A stretch of DNA of 56,851 nt, from assembly GCA_021828285.1 (NCBI GenBank), contig JAKASG010000010.1, forward strand, positions 1 to 56,851, read 5' to 3'. Under the pieces are notes generated by a model that was not told where the DNA came from, did not search any database, and saw only the letters and a list, made by a program, of their open reading frames with translations. The first letter of the stretch is position 1. Each line of letters starts with the position of its first letter. The stretch is from Acidobacteriota bacterium. GTDB lineage: Bacteria; Acidobacteriota; Terriglobia; UBA7540. A program made the position numbers and the translations under genes. Shown here piece by piece: positions 41,227 to 49,934 of the stretch.

Positions 41227-41928
41227 ATGCCGGTGGAAACACAAAAGTCGGAAGTGGAATTCCTGCTCGAGCTGGGCGCAAGCTTTGCCGAAGACGCGCT
41301 CCATGAAGTCCTCGAGCGTGTTCTCGATTTTGTCACGACCCTCCTCGAATGCGATTCCTGCTTCATTTACATACTCGAGGGCGACGAGCTTGTGCTGCGC
41401 GCTTCCAAGAATCTTCATCCCGAAGCGGTTGACCGGCTGAAGCTGCGCAAAGGCGAAGGCATCACGGGTTGGGTCGCCGAGCATCGCGAGCCCGTCGCCA
41501 TCCCTCAGAACGCCTGCCAGGATCCGCGCTACAAATTCTTCAATGAGCTGCCCGAAGATTGTTTCGAAGCATTCCTCTCCGTGCCCATCCTTTGCCGTGG
41601 CAACGCCGTCGGTGTGATCAACGTTCAGCACCGCCGGCCGCGCGTCTATCAGCCTCAGCAAGTCCGCCTCATCGCCACGGTCGGCCTCCTGGTCGGTGCG
41701 GAAATTGAAATGGCCCGCCTGGAAGGTGAGAACGCCCGCCTTTCCGAGCAGCTCGAGACTCGCAAAGTTGTCGAGCGCGCCAAAGGCATCCTTCAGCGCG
41801 ACCTTCACTTGAGTGAAGAAGACGCTTATCTCGCCCTCCAGCGCCAAAGCCGCCAACGCCGGCGCCCCATGAAAGAAATCGCTGAAGCCATCGTCCTCGC
41901 CGAAGAAGTCCGTTCCACCCGCTCGTGA
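41227..41928 (+). CDS. GAF-ANTAR transcription antiterminator
   Basis: The protein has 233 residues. A GAF domain (about 15-155, with FIYILEGDELVLRASKNL and SVPILCRGNAVGVINVQH) is followed by a coiled-coil linker and a C-terminal ANTAR domain (RKVVERAKGILQRDLHLSEEDAYLALQRQSRQRRRPMKEIAEAIVLAE). ANTAR proteins bind paired hexanucleotide hairpins in leader RNAs and prevent termination. The signal sensed by GAF and the RNA targets are unknown. AAAGGA precedes the ATG at 41227; a GTG one codon upstream is an alternative start. Confidence 0.87.
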   Translation: MPVETQKSEVEFLLELGASFAEDALHEVLERVLDFVTTLLECDSCFIYILEGDELVLRASKNLHPEAVDRLKLRKGEGITGWVAEHREPVAIPQNACQDPRYKFFNELPEDCFEAFLSVPILCRGNAVGVINVQHRRPRVYQPQQVRLIATVGLLVGAEIEMARLEGENARLSEQLETRKVVERAKGILQRDLHLSEEDAYLALQRQSRQRRRPMKEIAEAIVLAEEVRSTRS

Positions 41929-42156
41929 CCCGTAACCCGGGATCGGCTACAAACTGGAAATCATAAAATCTCTCCCCTCCAATCCACGCGCCGGCCTCGT
42001 TTCTCCCGCTTGCAAAGTCTTCACTTTGCGGCGCTCGCGAATAGAAGCGCGACTGCCGGCGAGGCTGCGCGAGGCGCGCGCAGAGTTCCATGTGAGCCGG
42101 AGTTCCTGTATAGTGGGCGGTCACGGCTAATGCCGGGCGTGTTGCTAGGAGTGGAG

Positions 42157-42996
42157 ATGACCGAACCAGAGTTCAAGTCGGGAATGCCCGGCGCTATTCC
42201 CGGCGAAAAGAAGCGGAGATCCGACCGCGTGCTCGCTCCGATTCCCATTCGCGTGATCGGCAACGACATGACCGGGGTGGCGTTCAGTGAAGACGCGGTG
42301 ACGGTCAGCGTGAACCAGCACGGGGCGCGCATCAGTTTGACGCACTCGCTCCTGGTGGACGATACGATTCTCGTTCTCAATAAGAAAACAAGAATCGAAG
42401 AGGAGTTCCGCGTGGTAGGCGCGTTCGAGCAGGTCATCGGCGACCGGCGCGAGTGGGGCGTGGAAATTCTCGATCCGAATTGCAACATTTGGGGCATCGA
42501 ATTTACGCCGCCGGCGGAGGAACTGCGCCCCAAAGCCATCATTGAATGCGGCGGCTGCCGCCGGGTGGTTCAGAGCCCGCTTTCTTCAATCGAATACGAC
42601 GTGCTCCTGGCCGTGGGAATGATTTCGCGCCATTGCGACCGCTGCAAGGAAACGACGCGATGGATGCCGAGCCAGCAGGCGGTGATGCCGGAAATTCTCG
42701 AAGGTGCAGCGAAACCGCCGCGCGACGAGGCGGAAAAGCGCGGCGCCAAGCGGATCAACCTGGTGATGCGCCTGCGCGTTCGCAACGCCTGGGGCGAGGT
42801 GGATGTGGCGCAAACGCGCGACGTGTCAAAATTCGGCCTATGTTTTCTCAGCAGCAAGCGGTTCGAGGTGGGCGAAGAATTGTTCGTCATACTGCCCTTC
42901 GCCGCCAACTCGGTGCCCGTTGAGACGGAAGGCAGGATCCGCTGGTCTGCGCCGACCACGGGAGGGCAATATTACGGCATTGAATACGTCAAGTGA
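42157..42996 (+). CDS. Double PilZ domain protein with central Cys4 motif
   Basis: The protein has 279 residues. Each half resembles a PilZ domain: the first begins KKRRSDRVLAPIPIRV (RxxxR), and the second has EKRGAKRINLVMRLRV with DVSKFGLCFLSSKRF. The region between contains CGGCRRV and HCDRCKETT, two CxxC pairs that could bind zinc. PilZ domains usually bind cyclic di-GMP; the second domain keeps both the arginine motif and a DxSxxG-like loop. I chose the ATG at 42157 because AGGAG lies 5 nt before it. No partner gene is obvious. Confidence 0.75.
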   Translation: MTEPEFKSGMPGAIPGEKKRRSDRVLAPIPIRVIGNDMTGVAFSEDAVTVSVNQHGARISLTHSLLVDDTILVLNKKTRIEEEFRVVGAFEQVIGDRREWGVEILDPNCNIWGIEFTPPAEELRPKAIIECGGCRRVVQSPLSSIEYDVLLAVGMISRHCDRCKETTRWMPSQQAVMPEILEGAAKPPRDEAEKRGAKRINLVMRLRVRNAWGEVDVAQTRDVSKFGLCFLSSKRFEVGEELFVILPFAANSVPVETEGRIRWSAPTTGGQYYGIEYVK

Positions 42997-43035
42997 CAGG
43001 CGGCTCGCCGCCGGCTGGAAAGGGAATCGCGAGCC

Positions 43036-44025
43036 GTGAAGCCGAAAGTCTTTGTCACCCGGCCGTTGCCTTATGCCGCGCTCGAACGTCTTGAAGCCGC
43101 TTGCGACCTTCAAACGTATCCCGAGGACGCGCCGATTCCGAAGGAGCGGCTCGCCGAATCCTGCCGCGAGATTGACGGATTGCTAAGCGTCGGGGCGCGC
43201 ATCACGGAAGAATTGATCCGGCAGGCGCCGCGATTGCGGGCGATTGCGACGCCCTCGGTGGGCGTGGACCACATTGACGTGGCGGCTTGCACGGCGCGGA
43301 AGATTCCGATTGCCAATACGGTGGGCGTGGTCGAAGAAACGACGGCCGATCTCGCCTTCGCACTGCTCCTTGCTGCGGCGAGACGCGTCCTGGAAGCGGA
43401 CGCCTTCGTGCGCGCGGGAGGCTGGAAGCATTGGAAATGGAATCTGATGCGCGGGGCGAACGCGCACCACAAAACGCTCGGCCTCATCGGCTTCGGACGG
43501 ATCGGGCAGGCAGTTGCTCGGCGCGGACGCGGCTTCGGGATGCGCATCCTCTATTCCGCGCGGCATCATGCGCCCGAGGCGGTTGAGAAGGAACTGATGG
43601 CGGAATTCCGCTCGAGAGACGAGCTTTTGGCCGAATCCGATTTCGTCAGCCTGCACGTTCCCCTCACGCCTGAAACCTGGCGGATGATCGGGGCGCGCGA
43701 CCTGAGCCGGATGAAGCCGACGGCGTTCCTCATCAATACGGCGCGGGGCGCCGTTGTGGACGAGGCGGCGCTCGTCGAAGCATTGCAGGGCGGAAGAATC
43801 GCGGGCGCGGGCCTCGACGTCTTCGAGCGCGAGCCCGCCGTCAGCGCCGAGCTGCTCCAAATGCCTAACGTCGTCCTCATGCCGCACGTCGGCAGCGCAA
43901 CGGACGAGACGCGCTTCGAAATGGCCAAAGTGGCCGCTGACAGCCTGCTCGACCTCCTCGACGGCCGCCGGCCTCCGAGTGTCGTGAACCCCGAAGTTTT
44001 TCCCGGACATCGTGATACGAGATGA
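43036..44025 (+). CDS. D-2-hydroxyacid dehydrogenase (glyoxylate/hydroxypyruvate reductase type)
   Basis: The protein has 329 residues with two Rossmann domains. NAD(P) binds at LGLIGFGRIGQAVA. Catalytic residues are the arginine in NTARGAVVDEAAL, the glutamate in VFEREP and the histidine in PHVGSAT. The sequence VGVDHIDVAACTARKIPIANT is typical of GyaR/GhrB-like enzymes, which reduce glyoxylate or hydroxypyruvate to glycolate or D-glycerate. The GTG start at 43036 fits KPKVFVTRPLP. The next gene is a glycerate kinase, which supports hydroxypyruvate/glycerate as substrate pair. Confidence 0.85.
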   Translation: MKPKVFVTRPLPYAALERLEAACDLQTYPEDAPIPKERLAESCREIDGLLSVGARITEELIRQAPRLRAIATPSVGVDHIDVAACTARKIPIANTVGVVEETTADLAFALLLAAARRVLEADAFVRAGGWKHWKWNLMRGANAHHKTLGLIGFGRIGQAVARRGRGFGMRILYSARHHAPEAVEKELMAEFRSRDELLAESDFVSLHVPLTPETWRMIGARDLSRMKPTAFLINTARGAVVDEAALVEALQGGRIAGAGLDVFEREPAVSAELLQMPNVVLMPHVGSATDETRFEMAKVAADSLLDLLDGRRPPSVVNPEVFPGHRDTR

Positions 44026-44129
44026 ATGGGGGAAAGCGCGGAGTTCGCAATTGCGGGCTTGCCTTTCTCGACCGACACCCAAATAATTGGATTTCCGGCG
44101 CAGCCTTGCCGCAGCATTGGGAATGCTCC

Positions 44130-45476
44130 ATGAGCGTTTCGAGCGCAAAGTCCGAAAAGATTTCCTACGCGAACGGGAGGGAAACCGCGCGCCGGATTTT
44201 TCTTGAAATCCTCCGGGCGATTGACGTGGCCCAGGCGATGCGGCGGAAGCTGCGGCGTGAAGGCGACCGATTGATCGCGGGAGACGTTTCTATTTCCCTC
44301 GCGCGGCCTCCGCGGGTGATAGCGATTGGCAAAGCGGCGCAGCGCATGGCGGTCACGCTCGAAGCGATGCTTGGCGGAGGGATTGAACGAGGAGTGATTG
44401 TCGCGCCGAGCGTTCCGGCGAAGAAGCCCGAAAGATTCGAGGTCTTCGCGGGCGGGCATCCATACCCGAGCGAAGTAAGCCTGGCGGGCGCCGAAGCTGC
44501 TTTGAAGCTTGTCTCGGGCCTCGCGCCGGACGACGCGGTGATCTTTCTGCTGTCGGGCGGCGGCTCGGCGCTTTTCGAAAAGCCGCTCGATCCGGCGATT
44601 GGCCTTGCGGACCTCATCGAGTTCAATCGCATTCTGGTAACGTGCGGGATGCCCATTGAGGAAATGAACGTGCTGCGCAAGCATCTCTCCGCGGTGAAAG
44701 GCGGGCGGCTGGCGCTCGCCGCCTGGCCCGCGCGGCAAATGACGATTTACATCTCCGACGTTCCAGATGATTTCGCTTCGATGGTTGCTTCCGGTCCGAC
44801 AATGCCGGATGAATCATCGCTCGAAGATTGCTACCGGCTTGTGGAGTCGCGGGGCATTAGCGGAAGACTGCCGGCGACGATCCGGAGATTGTTCGAGTCG
44901 AAGTCGCTTGAAGAAACGCCGAAGCCGAACGACTCGCGGTTCGACCGAAGCGTTTATTTCCGGCTGCTCTCGAACCGGGACGCCGTCGAAGGGGCGAGGG
45001 TGGCGGCCGAGCGAAGCGGATTCATAGCGGCCGAGGCGGCGGGCGAACAAGACCTCGATTTCCGCGCGGCGGCGAGACTTCACGCGGCGCAACTCGACGA
45101 CCTCGTGGGTGCACATCCTGGAAAGCCCGTGGCGCTCATCGCAGGCGGAGAGGTGATTTCGAAGGTGACGGGGAAGGGGATGGGAGGACGCAACCAGGCT
45201 TACGTGCTTTCGGCCGCGCAATTGATCGAAGGGCGGGAACGCGTGGTGATGAGCGCGGCGACGGACGGGCGCGACGGCAACAGTCCTTCGAGCGGCGCGG
45301 TTGCAGACGGCCAAACGATGGCGCGCGCGCGGACGCATCACCTGGACCCTGAACGCGCGCTTGCGGAGAGCGACTCTTACTACTTTTTCCGCACGCTCGG
45401 CGATACGCTCGACACGGGATTTATTGACAATAACGTCCGAGACGTCAGAGTGTGGCTGGCCTTTGGAAGCAAATGA
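44130..45476 (+). CDS. Glycerate 2-kinase (GckA/TtuD, MOFRL family)
   Basis: The protein has 448 residues and is an ATP-dependent kinase that phosphorylates D-glycerate at position 2. The two halves (DUF4147 and MOFRL) are clear: AIGKAAQRMAVTLEAMLGG, FAGGHPYPSEVSLAGAEAAL, FLLSGGGSALFEKP and YISDVPDDFASMVASGPT, then AGGEVISKVTGKGMGGRNQAY and SAATDGRDGNSPSSGAVADG. The start is uncertain: ATG 44130 fits the family, while ATG 44022 overlaps the dehydrogenase stop by 4 nt. The neighbours (hydroxypyruvate reductase and a tartronate-semialdehyde-reductase-like gene) place it in glycerate metabolism. Confidence 0.85.
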   Translation: MSVSSAKSEKISYANGRETARRIFLEILRAIDVAQAMRRKLRREGDRLIAGDVSISLARPPRVIAIGKAAQRMAVTLEAMLGGGIERGVIVAPSVPAKKPERFEVFAGGHPYPSEVSLAGAEAALKLVSGLAPDDAVIFLLSGGGSALFEKPLDPAIGLADLIEFNRILVTCGMPIEEMNVLRKHLSAVKGGRLALAAWPARQMTIYISDVPDDFASMVASGPTMPDESSLEDCYRLVESRGISGRLPATIRRLFESKSLEETPKPNDSRFDRSVYFRLLSNRDAVEGARVAAERSGFIAAEAAGEQDLDFRAAARLHAAQLDDLVGAHPGKPVALIAGGEVISKVTGKGMGGRNQAYVLSAAQLIEGRERVVMSAATDGRDGNSPSSGAVADGQTMARARTHHLDPERALAESDSYYFFRTLGDTLDTGFIDNNVRDVRVWLAFGSK

Positions 45477-45513
45477 CCAGCCCTGACTTTGACCTTTTTC
45501 AGGGAGGCAATGA

Positions 45514-46425
45514 ATGGGAAACAGAATTGGTTTCATTGGGCTCGGAATCATGGGACAGCCGATGGCGCTGCGGCTGATCGAGGCCGGGCACGAGCTTGCG
45601 GTTTTCAACCGCACGCCAGAGAAAGCGAAACCGCTTGAAGCGGCGGGGGCGCGCGTCGCGGCGACGCCCGCGGACGCGGCGCACGACGCCGATTTCGTCA
45701 TCTCGATCGTGAGCGATTCGGCCGCGATGGAAGAAGTCGCGCTCGGAAAGCAAGGCGCGCTCGAAACGATCCGGAAAGGCGCGATCTTCATTGACTCAAG
45801 CACGATCAGTCCGACGGTCAGCCGGCGGCTCGCATGCCACGCGGCGGGCAAAGGCGCGAGCTTCCTCGATGCGCCGGTCACCGGGTCAAAGCACGGCGCG
45901 GAAAAAGGCGAGCTGACGTTCATGATCGGCGGCGACCGCGAAGCCTTCGACCGGGGGCTGCCGTTGCTACGCACGCTCGGCAAGAAGCATATTTATTGCG
46001 GCGCGCATGGCGCCGGGCTTTCCGCGAAGCTCGCGCAGAACACCATTCAATCCACGATGGTCGAAATTTTTTGCGAAGGTTTCGTGCTGGCGGCGAAAGC
46101 GGGCGTGCGGCCCGAGACAATGTTTGAAATCATTCAATCAAGCATGGCGCGCGCGGCGCTTACCGATTTCAAGGCGCCGTTCATCTTCAAAGGCGACTTC
46201 ACGCCGTATTTCCCGCTCAAATGGATGCACAAGGATTTGACGCTCGCCATGGAAGCCGCCTACGCGCAAGGCGTTCCCATGCCCGCCGCCGCCGCGGTGA
46301 AGGAAGTTTATGCCGCCGCAAAAGCGCAAGGGAAGGGCGATCTCGATTACGCCGCGGTCGTGACTTTTCTCGAGGAACTCGCGAAAGTGAGGGTTCGCAC
46401 CACGGAGGCCGCGGCTGAGGGCTAA
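45514..46425 (+). CDS. 3-hydroxyisobutyrate/tartronate semialdehyde reductase-like dehydrogenase
   Basis: The protein has 303 residues and belongs to the beta-hydroxyacid dehydrogenase family. It begins IGFIGLGIMGQPMALRLIEAG (NAD(P)-binding). The substrate-binding motif is FLDAPVTGSKHGAEKGELTFMIGG. The catalytic lysine is in GAGLSAKLAQN, and KDLTLAMEAAYAQGVPMPAAAAV follows. Tartronate semialdehyde (GarR) is the likely substrate because glycerate kinase lies directly upstream, but 3-hydroxyisobutyrate or succinic semialdehyde cannot be excluded. A good AGGGAGG lies just before the ATG at 45514. Its stop overlaps the convergent RhaT-like gene by 4 bp. Confidence 0.85.
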   Translation: MGNRIGFIGLGIMGQPMALRLIEAGHELAVFNRTPEKAKPLEAAGARVAATPADAAHDADFVISIVSDSAAMEEVALGKQGALETIRKGAIFIDSSTISPTVSRRLACHAAGKGASFLDAPVTGSKHGAEKGELTFMIGGDREAFDRGLPLLRTLGKKHIYCGAHGAGLSAKLAQNTIQSTMVEIFCEGFVLAAKAGVRPETMFEIIQSSMARAALTDFKAPFIFKGDFTPYFPLKWMHKDLTLAMEAAYAQGVPMPAAAAVKEVYAAAKAQGKGDLDYAAVVTFLEELAKVRVRTTEAAAEG

Positions 46426-47459
46426 ACGAGCGTGCCGCTGTAGGCCAAGATTGAAAAACCGAGGATGAGGAGGACGATCGCGGCGAGCATCCCCTTCACG
46501 GCCTTCGATCCCGCGCCTCGCCATTCGCCGGTTGCGAATCCCCACGCGCTCGATGCCAGGATGATGGCGGACATAAAGAGCGGCCAGCCGAGAACCGCAC
46601 CCATCGCACCGATGCGCGCCATGACGCCGCCGTAAACCCACGAGCTGCCCATCCATAAAGAAGCCATCACCACGCCGAAGATCCAATTGATCCCCGTTCC
46701 TGATGCAGCGAAAAGGTGAAAGCTGCGATTTTTGCGCCAGAGATAGATGCAGTAAATCAGATAGGGCAGGAAGGCCGCAGCGTAGAGCGGCGCCCAAATC
46801 ACGTTGTACTTGTTCGCGGGGCTCGCGCCGATTTGGACGGCGCGCTGAACCGTGGGCCCGCAAAAGGCCGCGCCGAAATTGCTCATCGGAGAGCCGATGC
46901 CGGCAAGAATGCAAAGCGTCAGGCCGGCAGCGAAACTCATGCGCTTCTCCGTGGACTTGGCTGGCGGAGGGCCGCTCGCGCGAAGTTGTTTTTCCTTTTG
47001 CCGCCCCGCCAGCGCTGAAACGGCGATTCCGGCCAGGATGATGACGTTCCCGAGGAAAATGAAAAATCCTTCACGCGTGAAAACTTTATCGGAATGCTGG
47101 GAGAGAAAAGGCACGAGCGAGCCGAGCGCGGTGGAAATGCCGATGGCGATGGCGAAATTCAGCGCAATCCCGACGGCGGCAATGCCCAAGCCGAAGAATA
47201 TTTGCGCCAGGCCGAAACCGATCCCAAAAAGAATGAGTAGCGTCCATTGGCTCGAGGGAGTCTGCGCAAAGAAGCGGACGGCGTGCGGGATGGTCGCGAA
47301 GACGAGCGCCCACGGCAGGATGAGCATCGCCCACAGGCCCCAGACCGACCAGATGTTTTCCCACTTCCACTGGTGGGCGTATTTCGTCGGCGTCGCGAAG
47401 CTTCCGTTCAGCACGCCGGCGACGATGGAAAGCACGACTCCCGCAAATAAGTTGGACAT
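46422..47459 (-). CDS. L-rhamnose-proton symporter family membrane protein (RhaT-like)
   Basis: The protein has 345 residues and about ten membrane segments. The start MSNLFAGVVLSIVAGVLNGSFATPTKYAHQWKWENIWSVW and the GWPLFMSAIILASSAWGFATGEWRGAG region match RhaT-family carriers. The protein sits convergent to the glycerate genes, so rhamnose may not be its substrate, and no rha genes are in the window. The ATG at 47459 begins at the family N-terminus. Confidence 0.82.
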   Translation of the reverse strand: MSNLFAGVVLSIVAGVLNGSFATPTKYAHQWKWENIWSVWGLWAMLILPWALVFATIPHAVRFFAQTPSSQWTLLILFGIGFGLAQIFFGLGIAAVGIALNFAIAIGISTALGSLVPFLSQHSDKVFTREGFFIFLGNVIILAGIAVSALAGRQKEKQLRASGPPPAKSTEKRMSFAAGLTLCILAGIGSPMSNFGAAFCGPTVQRAVQIGASPANKYNVIWAPLYAAAFLPYLIYCIYLWRKNRSFHLFAASGTGINWIFGVVMASLWMGSSWVYGGVMARIGAMGAVLGWPLFMSAIILASSAWGFATGEWRGAGSKAVKGMLAAIVLLILGFSILAYSGTLV

Positions 47460-47672
47460 CGCTCCAATGACCTCGCTAAATTCCTGAGATGGGCCGGGCC
47501 GGAGTAATTCGCCCCGCTCTCTGGGCGTGAAGCCGATTTCCGCTGCTTTCAGGCCGACGTTCAGTTCCGGCGGAAAAGTGTAATGGAAATAAAGCGCAGC
47601 CGCAAGGATGCATTCGTCGTTAAAGATTTTCTCGAATCAACAAACAATATTTAATATCGAGCGGCGGGCGCG

Positions 47673-48677
47673 TCACGGCCGCTTAATGTCGCGGAAGCTG
47701 AACTGATTGCGAACGTCGTGGAACGGCTTGCCGTCAACCTCGACGTAGGGATAGACGAAGAAGTTTACAGGCGGGCCGGCCTGGCGCGGTGCGAGAGTGA
47801 TATCGCGGCCTTTGCTCATGCGAACGCGGTCGGCGTCAACCGTGCCGAAATAAAAGCCGTGCCGGGAGGGATCGAGCTAGGCCTCGGAAATATCCACCGG
47901 AACCCAGCCGACGTGCGTCAGATAGAATTCCGCCCAGCAGTGATAGCCCGGAATCACGCCTTCGGAGCGATGGGGAGGCAGTGGAAAGCCGATGACAAAC
48001 CGCGCCGGAATCTTCTGCGCCCGCATCATGCCGATGAACAGGGAATGGAAGTCCGTGCAATTTCCGTGATGCGAATTGCACGCCCACAGGGCGTCGCCCC
48101 GTCCCCAGCCTGTTCCGACCTTTTCGTAACGCATGTTATGGAAAACGTAGTTGTAAATGGCGTACGCCCGTTCGATGACGCCCGTTTTCCCTTGCGTCGT
48201 TCGAGCAGCAATTCGCGCGATTTCTCCGTTGATCTGGATCATGCGGTCGGGCTCGAGAAAGCGCTCGAGCTCGGGCGTCGTGGTGACGGGATCGCTGTTA
48301 TATCGCATCAGACTTTTGAAGTTTCCCATACGGTATTCGCGGCGCGCGACCCTGTATTCGATCAAGAAATCGAGAGGCGCTCTGGGATCGCGTACTTCGG
48401 CGTAAAGCATCCGGTTGCCGTACTCGTTTTCGCGCGTGCTCCGCAGCGGAACGGAGCCTGAGTCCTTAATCAGGCGCACGATTTGGTGCCGGTCGGATTG
48501 CGCGAGCGGGATCCAGATGCGAACGTTGCGCGCGCTCTCGGGGAAGCCTTCGACTTTCACTCCGTAGGTAAACTCGAAGGTCCGGATCTTTCGAGGAGGC
48601 GCAGCAGCGAGCGGGAGTGAGATGATTAAAAGTTGCGCGGCAAAGATAGAACAAGGGGCTAAGGCTTTGGCCTTCAT
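47673..48677 (-). pseudogene. Secreted transglutaminase-like cysteine protease, interrupted by an amber codon
   Basis: A strong GGAGG and ATG 48677 start a protein with signal peptide (SIFAAQLLIISLPLAAA) and a transglutaminase-like domain. The cysteine in GNCTDFHSLF, the histidine in GYHCWAEFY and the aspartate in GWVPVDISEA are all intact. Codon 267 is TAG (47877-47879). Past it the same frame continues for 67 sensible residues (LDPSRHGFYFGTVDADRVRM, then GPPVNFFVYPYVEVDGKP) to TGA at 47673. These match the usual C-terminal part of such proteins. A single change, for example AAG to TAG, explains it. The 266-residue product keeps the catalytic triad, so it may still act; readthrough is another option. 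Confidence 0.78.
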
Positions 48678-48879
48678 AGGGGTCCTCCAGGATTAGTTTT
48701 CTTGGGTTGAATCGGCCCGCGATCGGAAGGCTACATTCAAGTGAAGCCGCGAACGACCTGAAAATCCATGATGGGCTGAGGCTAGCATCCGACAATATGA
48801 ATGTCAATCACGTGAAATCCGGAACCCTCGTTTTCAGAAAAGTTGCGCTTCAATTCGGTTCGCGCTATATTGGCAATCG

Positions 48880-49686
48880 TTGGATTTCTTCGAAAAAACC
48901 GGCGTGCGTCTGGCTGTACTGATTGCAATTGTTCTGGCGGCTGCTCCCCGGGCAGTGTTTGCGCAAACCGACGAGATTCAGGTTTACGACGCGACCATCG
49001 AACCGCAGGGCGTATTCAATTTGATGGTCCACAGCAATTTCACGCCCGACGGGCGAACATCACCCGATTATCCCGGCGCGATCATCCCGAATGACTCCTT
49101 CAACGGAACCGCCGAATGGGCTTACGGCGTGCGGCCGTGGTTCGAGCAAGGGCTCTATCTTCCTGTGTACTCGGTTTACTCGAAAAACCACGGCACGACG
49201 ATCAACGGCTTCAAGATTCGCGAGCTTTTCGTTCGCCCTCACGCCCAGGAGCACAAGTTTTTCTATGGAGTCAATTTCGAGTTCAGCGTGAACGCTCATT
49301 ATTGGGAATCGCGCCCTATAACGTCAGAGATCAGGCCTATCGTGGGCACGAACCTGGGCCGCTGGGAGTTAATCTACAATCCGATTGTGGATACGGATTA
49401 CACCGGCGGTGTGGGGAACCTGCAATATAACCCGGCGGGTCGAGTCGCCTACAACTTCAATCATCATTGGGCGATCGCCACGGAGGAATATGACGGTTTC
49501 GGTCCCTTGAACCACTTCCTCCGGGCCAGCCAGCAATTTCACGAAATTTGGGCCGTGATGGATCACAAAAGCAGATTCGTTGATATCGAAACCGGCATTG
49601 GGTTTGGTTTGACGCCCGGATCCGACAAGGTCACTCTGAAGCTGATGTTGTCGCGTGATCTGAATCCGGGCCATCCGTGGCATTGA
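48880..49686 (+). CDS. Secreted protein, predicted outer-membrane beta-barrel
   Basis: The protein has 268 residues. A signal peptide (GVRLAVLIAIVLAAAPRAVFAQ) leads to alternating beta-strand segments with aromatic ends: WFEQGLYLPVYSVYS, KFFYGVNFEFSVNAHYWES, RWELIYNPIVDTDYTGGVG and AIATEEYDGFG, ending LKLMLSRDLNPG. This fits an outer-membrane barrel or a transporter-like protein of unknown family. The reading starts at TTG 48880 without a good ribosome binding site; GTG 48904 is an alternative start. Confidence 0.65.
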   Translation: MDFFEKTGVRLAVLIAIVLAAAPRAVFAQTDEIQVYDATIEPQGVFNLMVHSNFTPDGRTSPDYPGAIIPNDSFNGTAEWAYGVRPWFEQGLYLPVYSVYSKNHGTTINGFKIRELFVRPHAQEHKFFYGVNFEFSVNAHYWESRPITSEIRPIVGTNLGRWELIYNPIVDTDYTGGVGNLQYNPAGRVAYNFNHHWAIATEEYDGFGPLNHFLRASQQFHEIWAVMDHKSRFVDIETGIGFGLTPGSDKVTLKLMLSRDLNPGHPWH

Positions 49687-49825
49687 GCACGGTCCTGCGC
49701 GTCGCGCCTGCAGAATTCTTTCTAAACTGTCTCTGTGAATTCGGGCATCGGGCGGAGATTGTCCGCCTTGTCCGCTGCACCGTTACGGGGTGATTGCGAC
49801 AGGTTGCTCACCTAAAAGAGCCGGT

Positions 49826-49839
49826 CTATTGTACAATAG
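49826..49839. promoter_or_regulatory. Perfect palindrome upstream of the pyruvate dehydrogenase operon
   Basis: CTATTGTACAATAG is a perfect 14-bp palindrome, 96 bp before the E1-alpha start, and it contains TACAAT, a good -10 element on either strand. The position and symmetry suggest a dimeric repressor operator covering the promoter. The core TTGTACAA resembles GntR-family sites, but no regulator gene is nearby. Confidence 0.5.
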
Positions 49840-49934
49840 TCTTCTGCACGATCCGTTCCGGTGGCGGGCGGGAGTTCCGGCTGCAGTTTCGGACAAGTCA
49901 TTTCGCCGAACGATCAGCTCAGGGAGGGCTGTAA

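Noticed and set aside
47877-47879. Pyrrolysine or other recoding at the amber codon
   Set aside because: No pyl genes or characteristic downstream hairpin are seen, and the family does not use recoding. Nonsense mutation is simpler.
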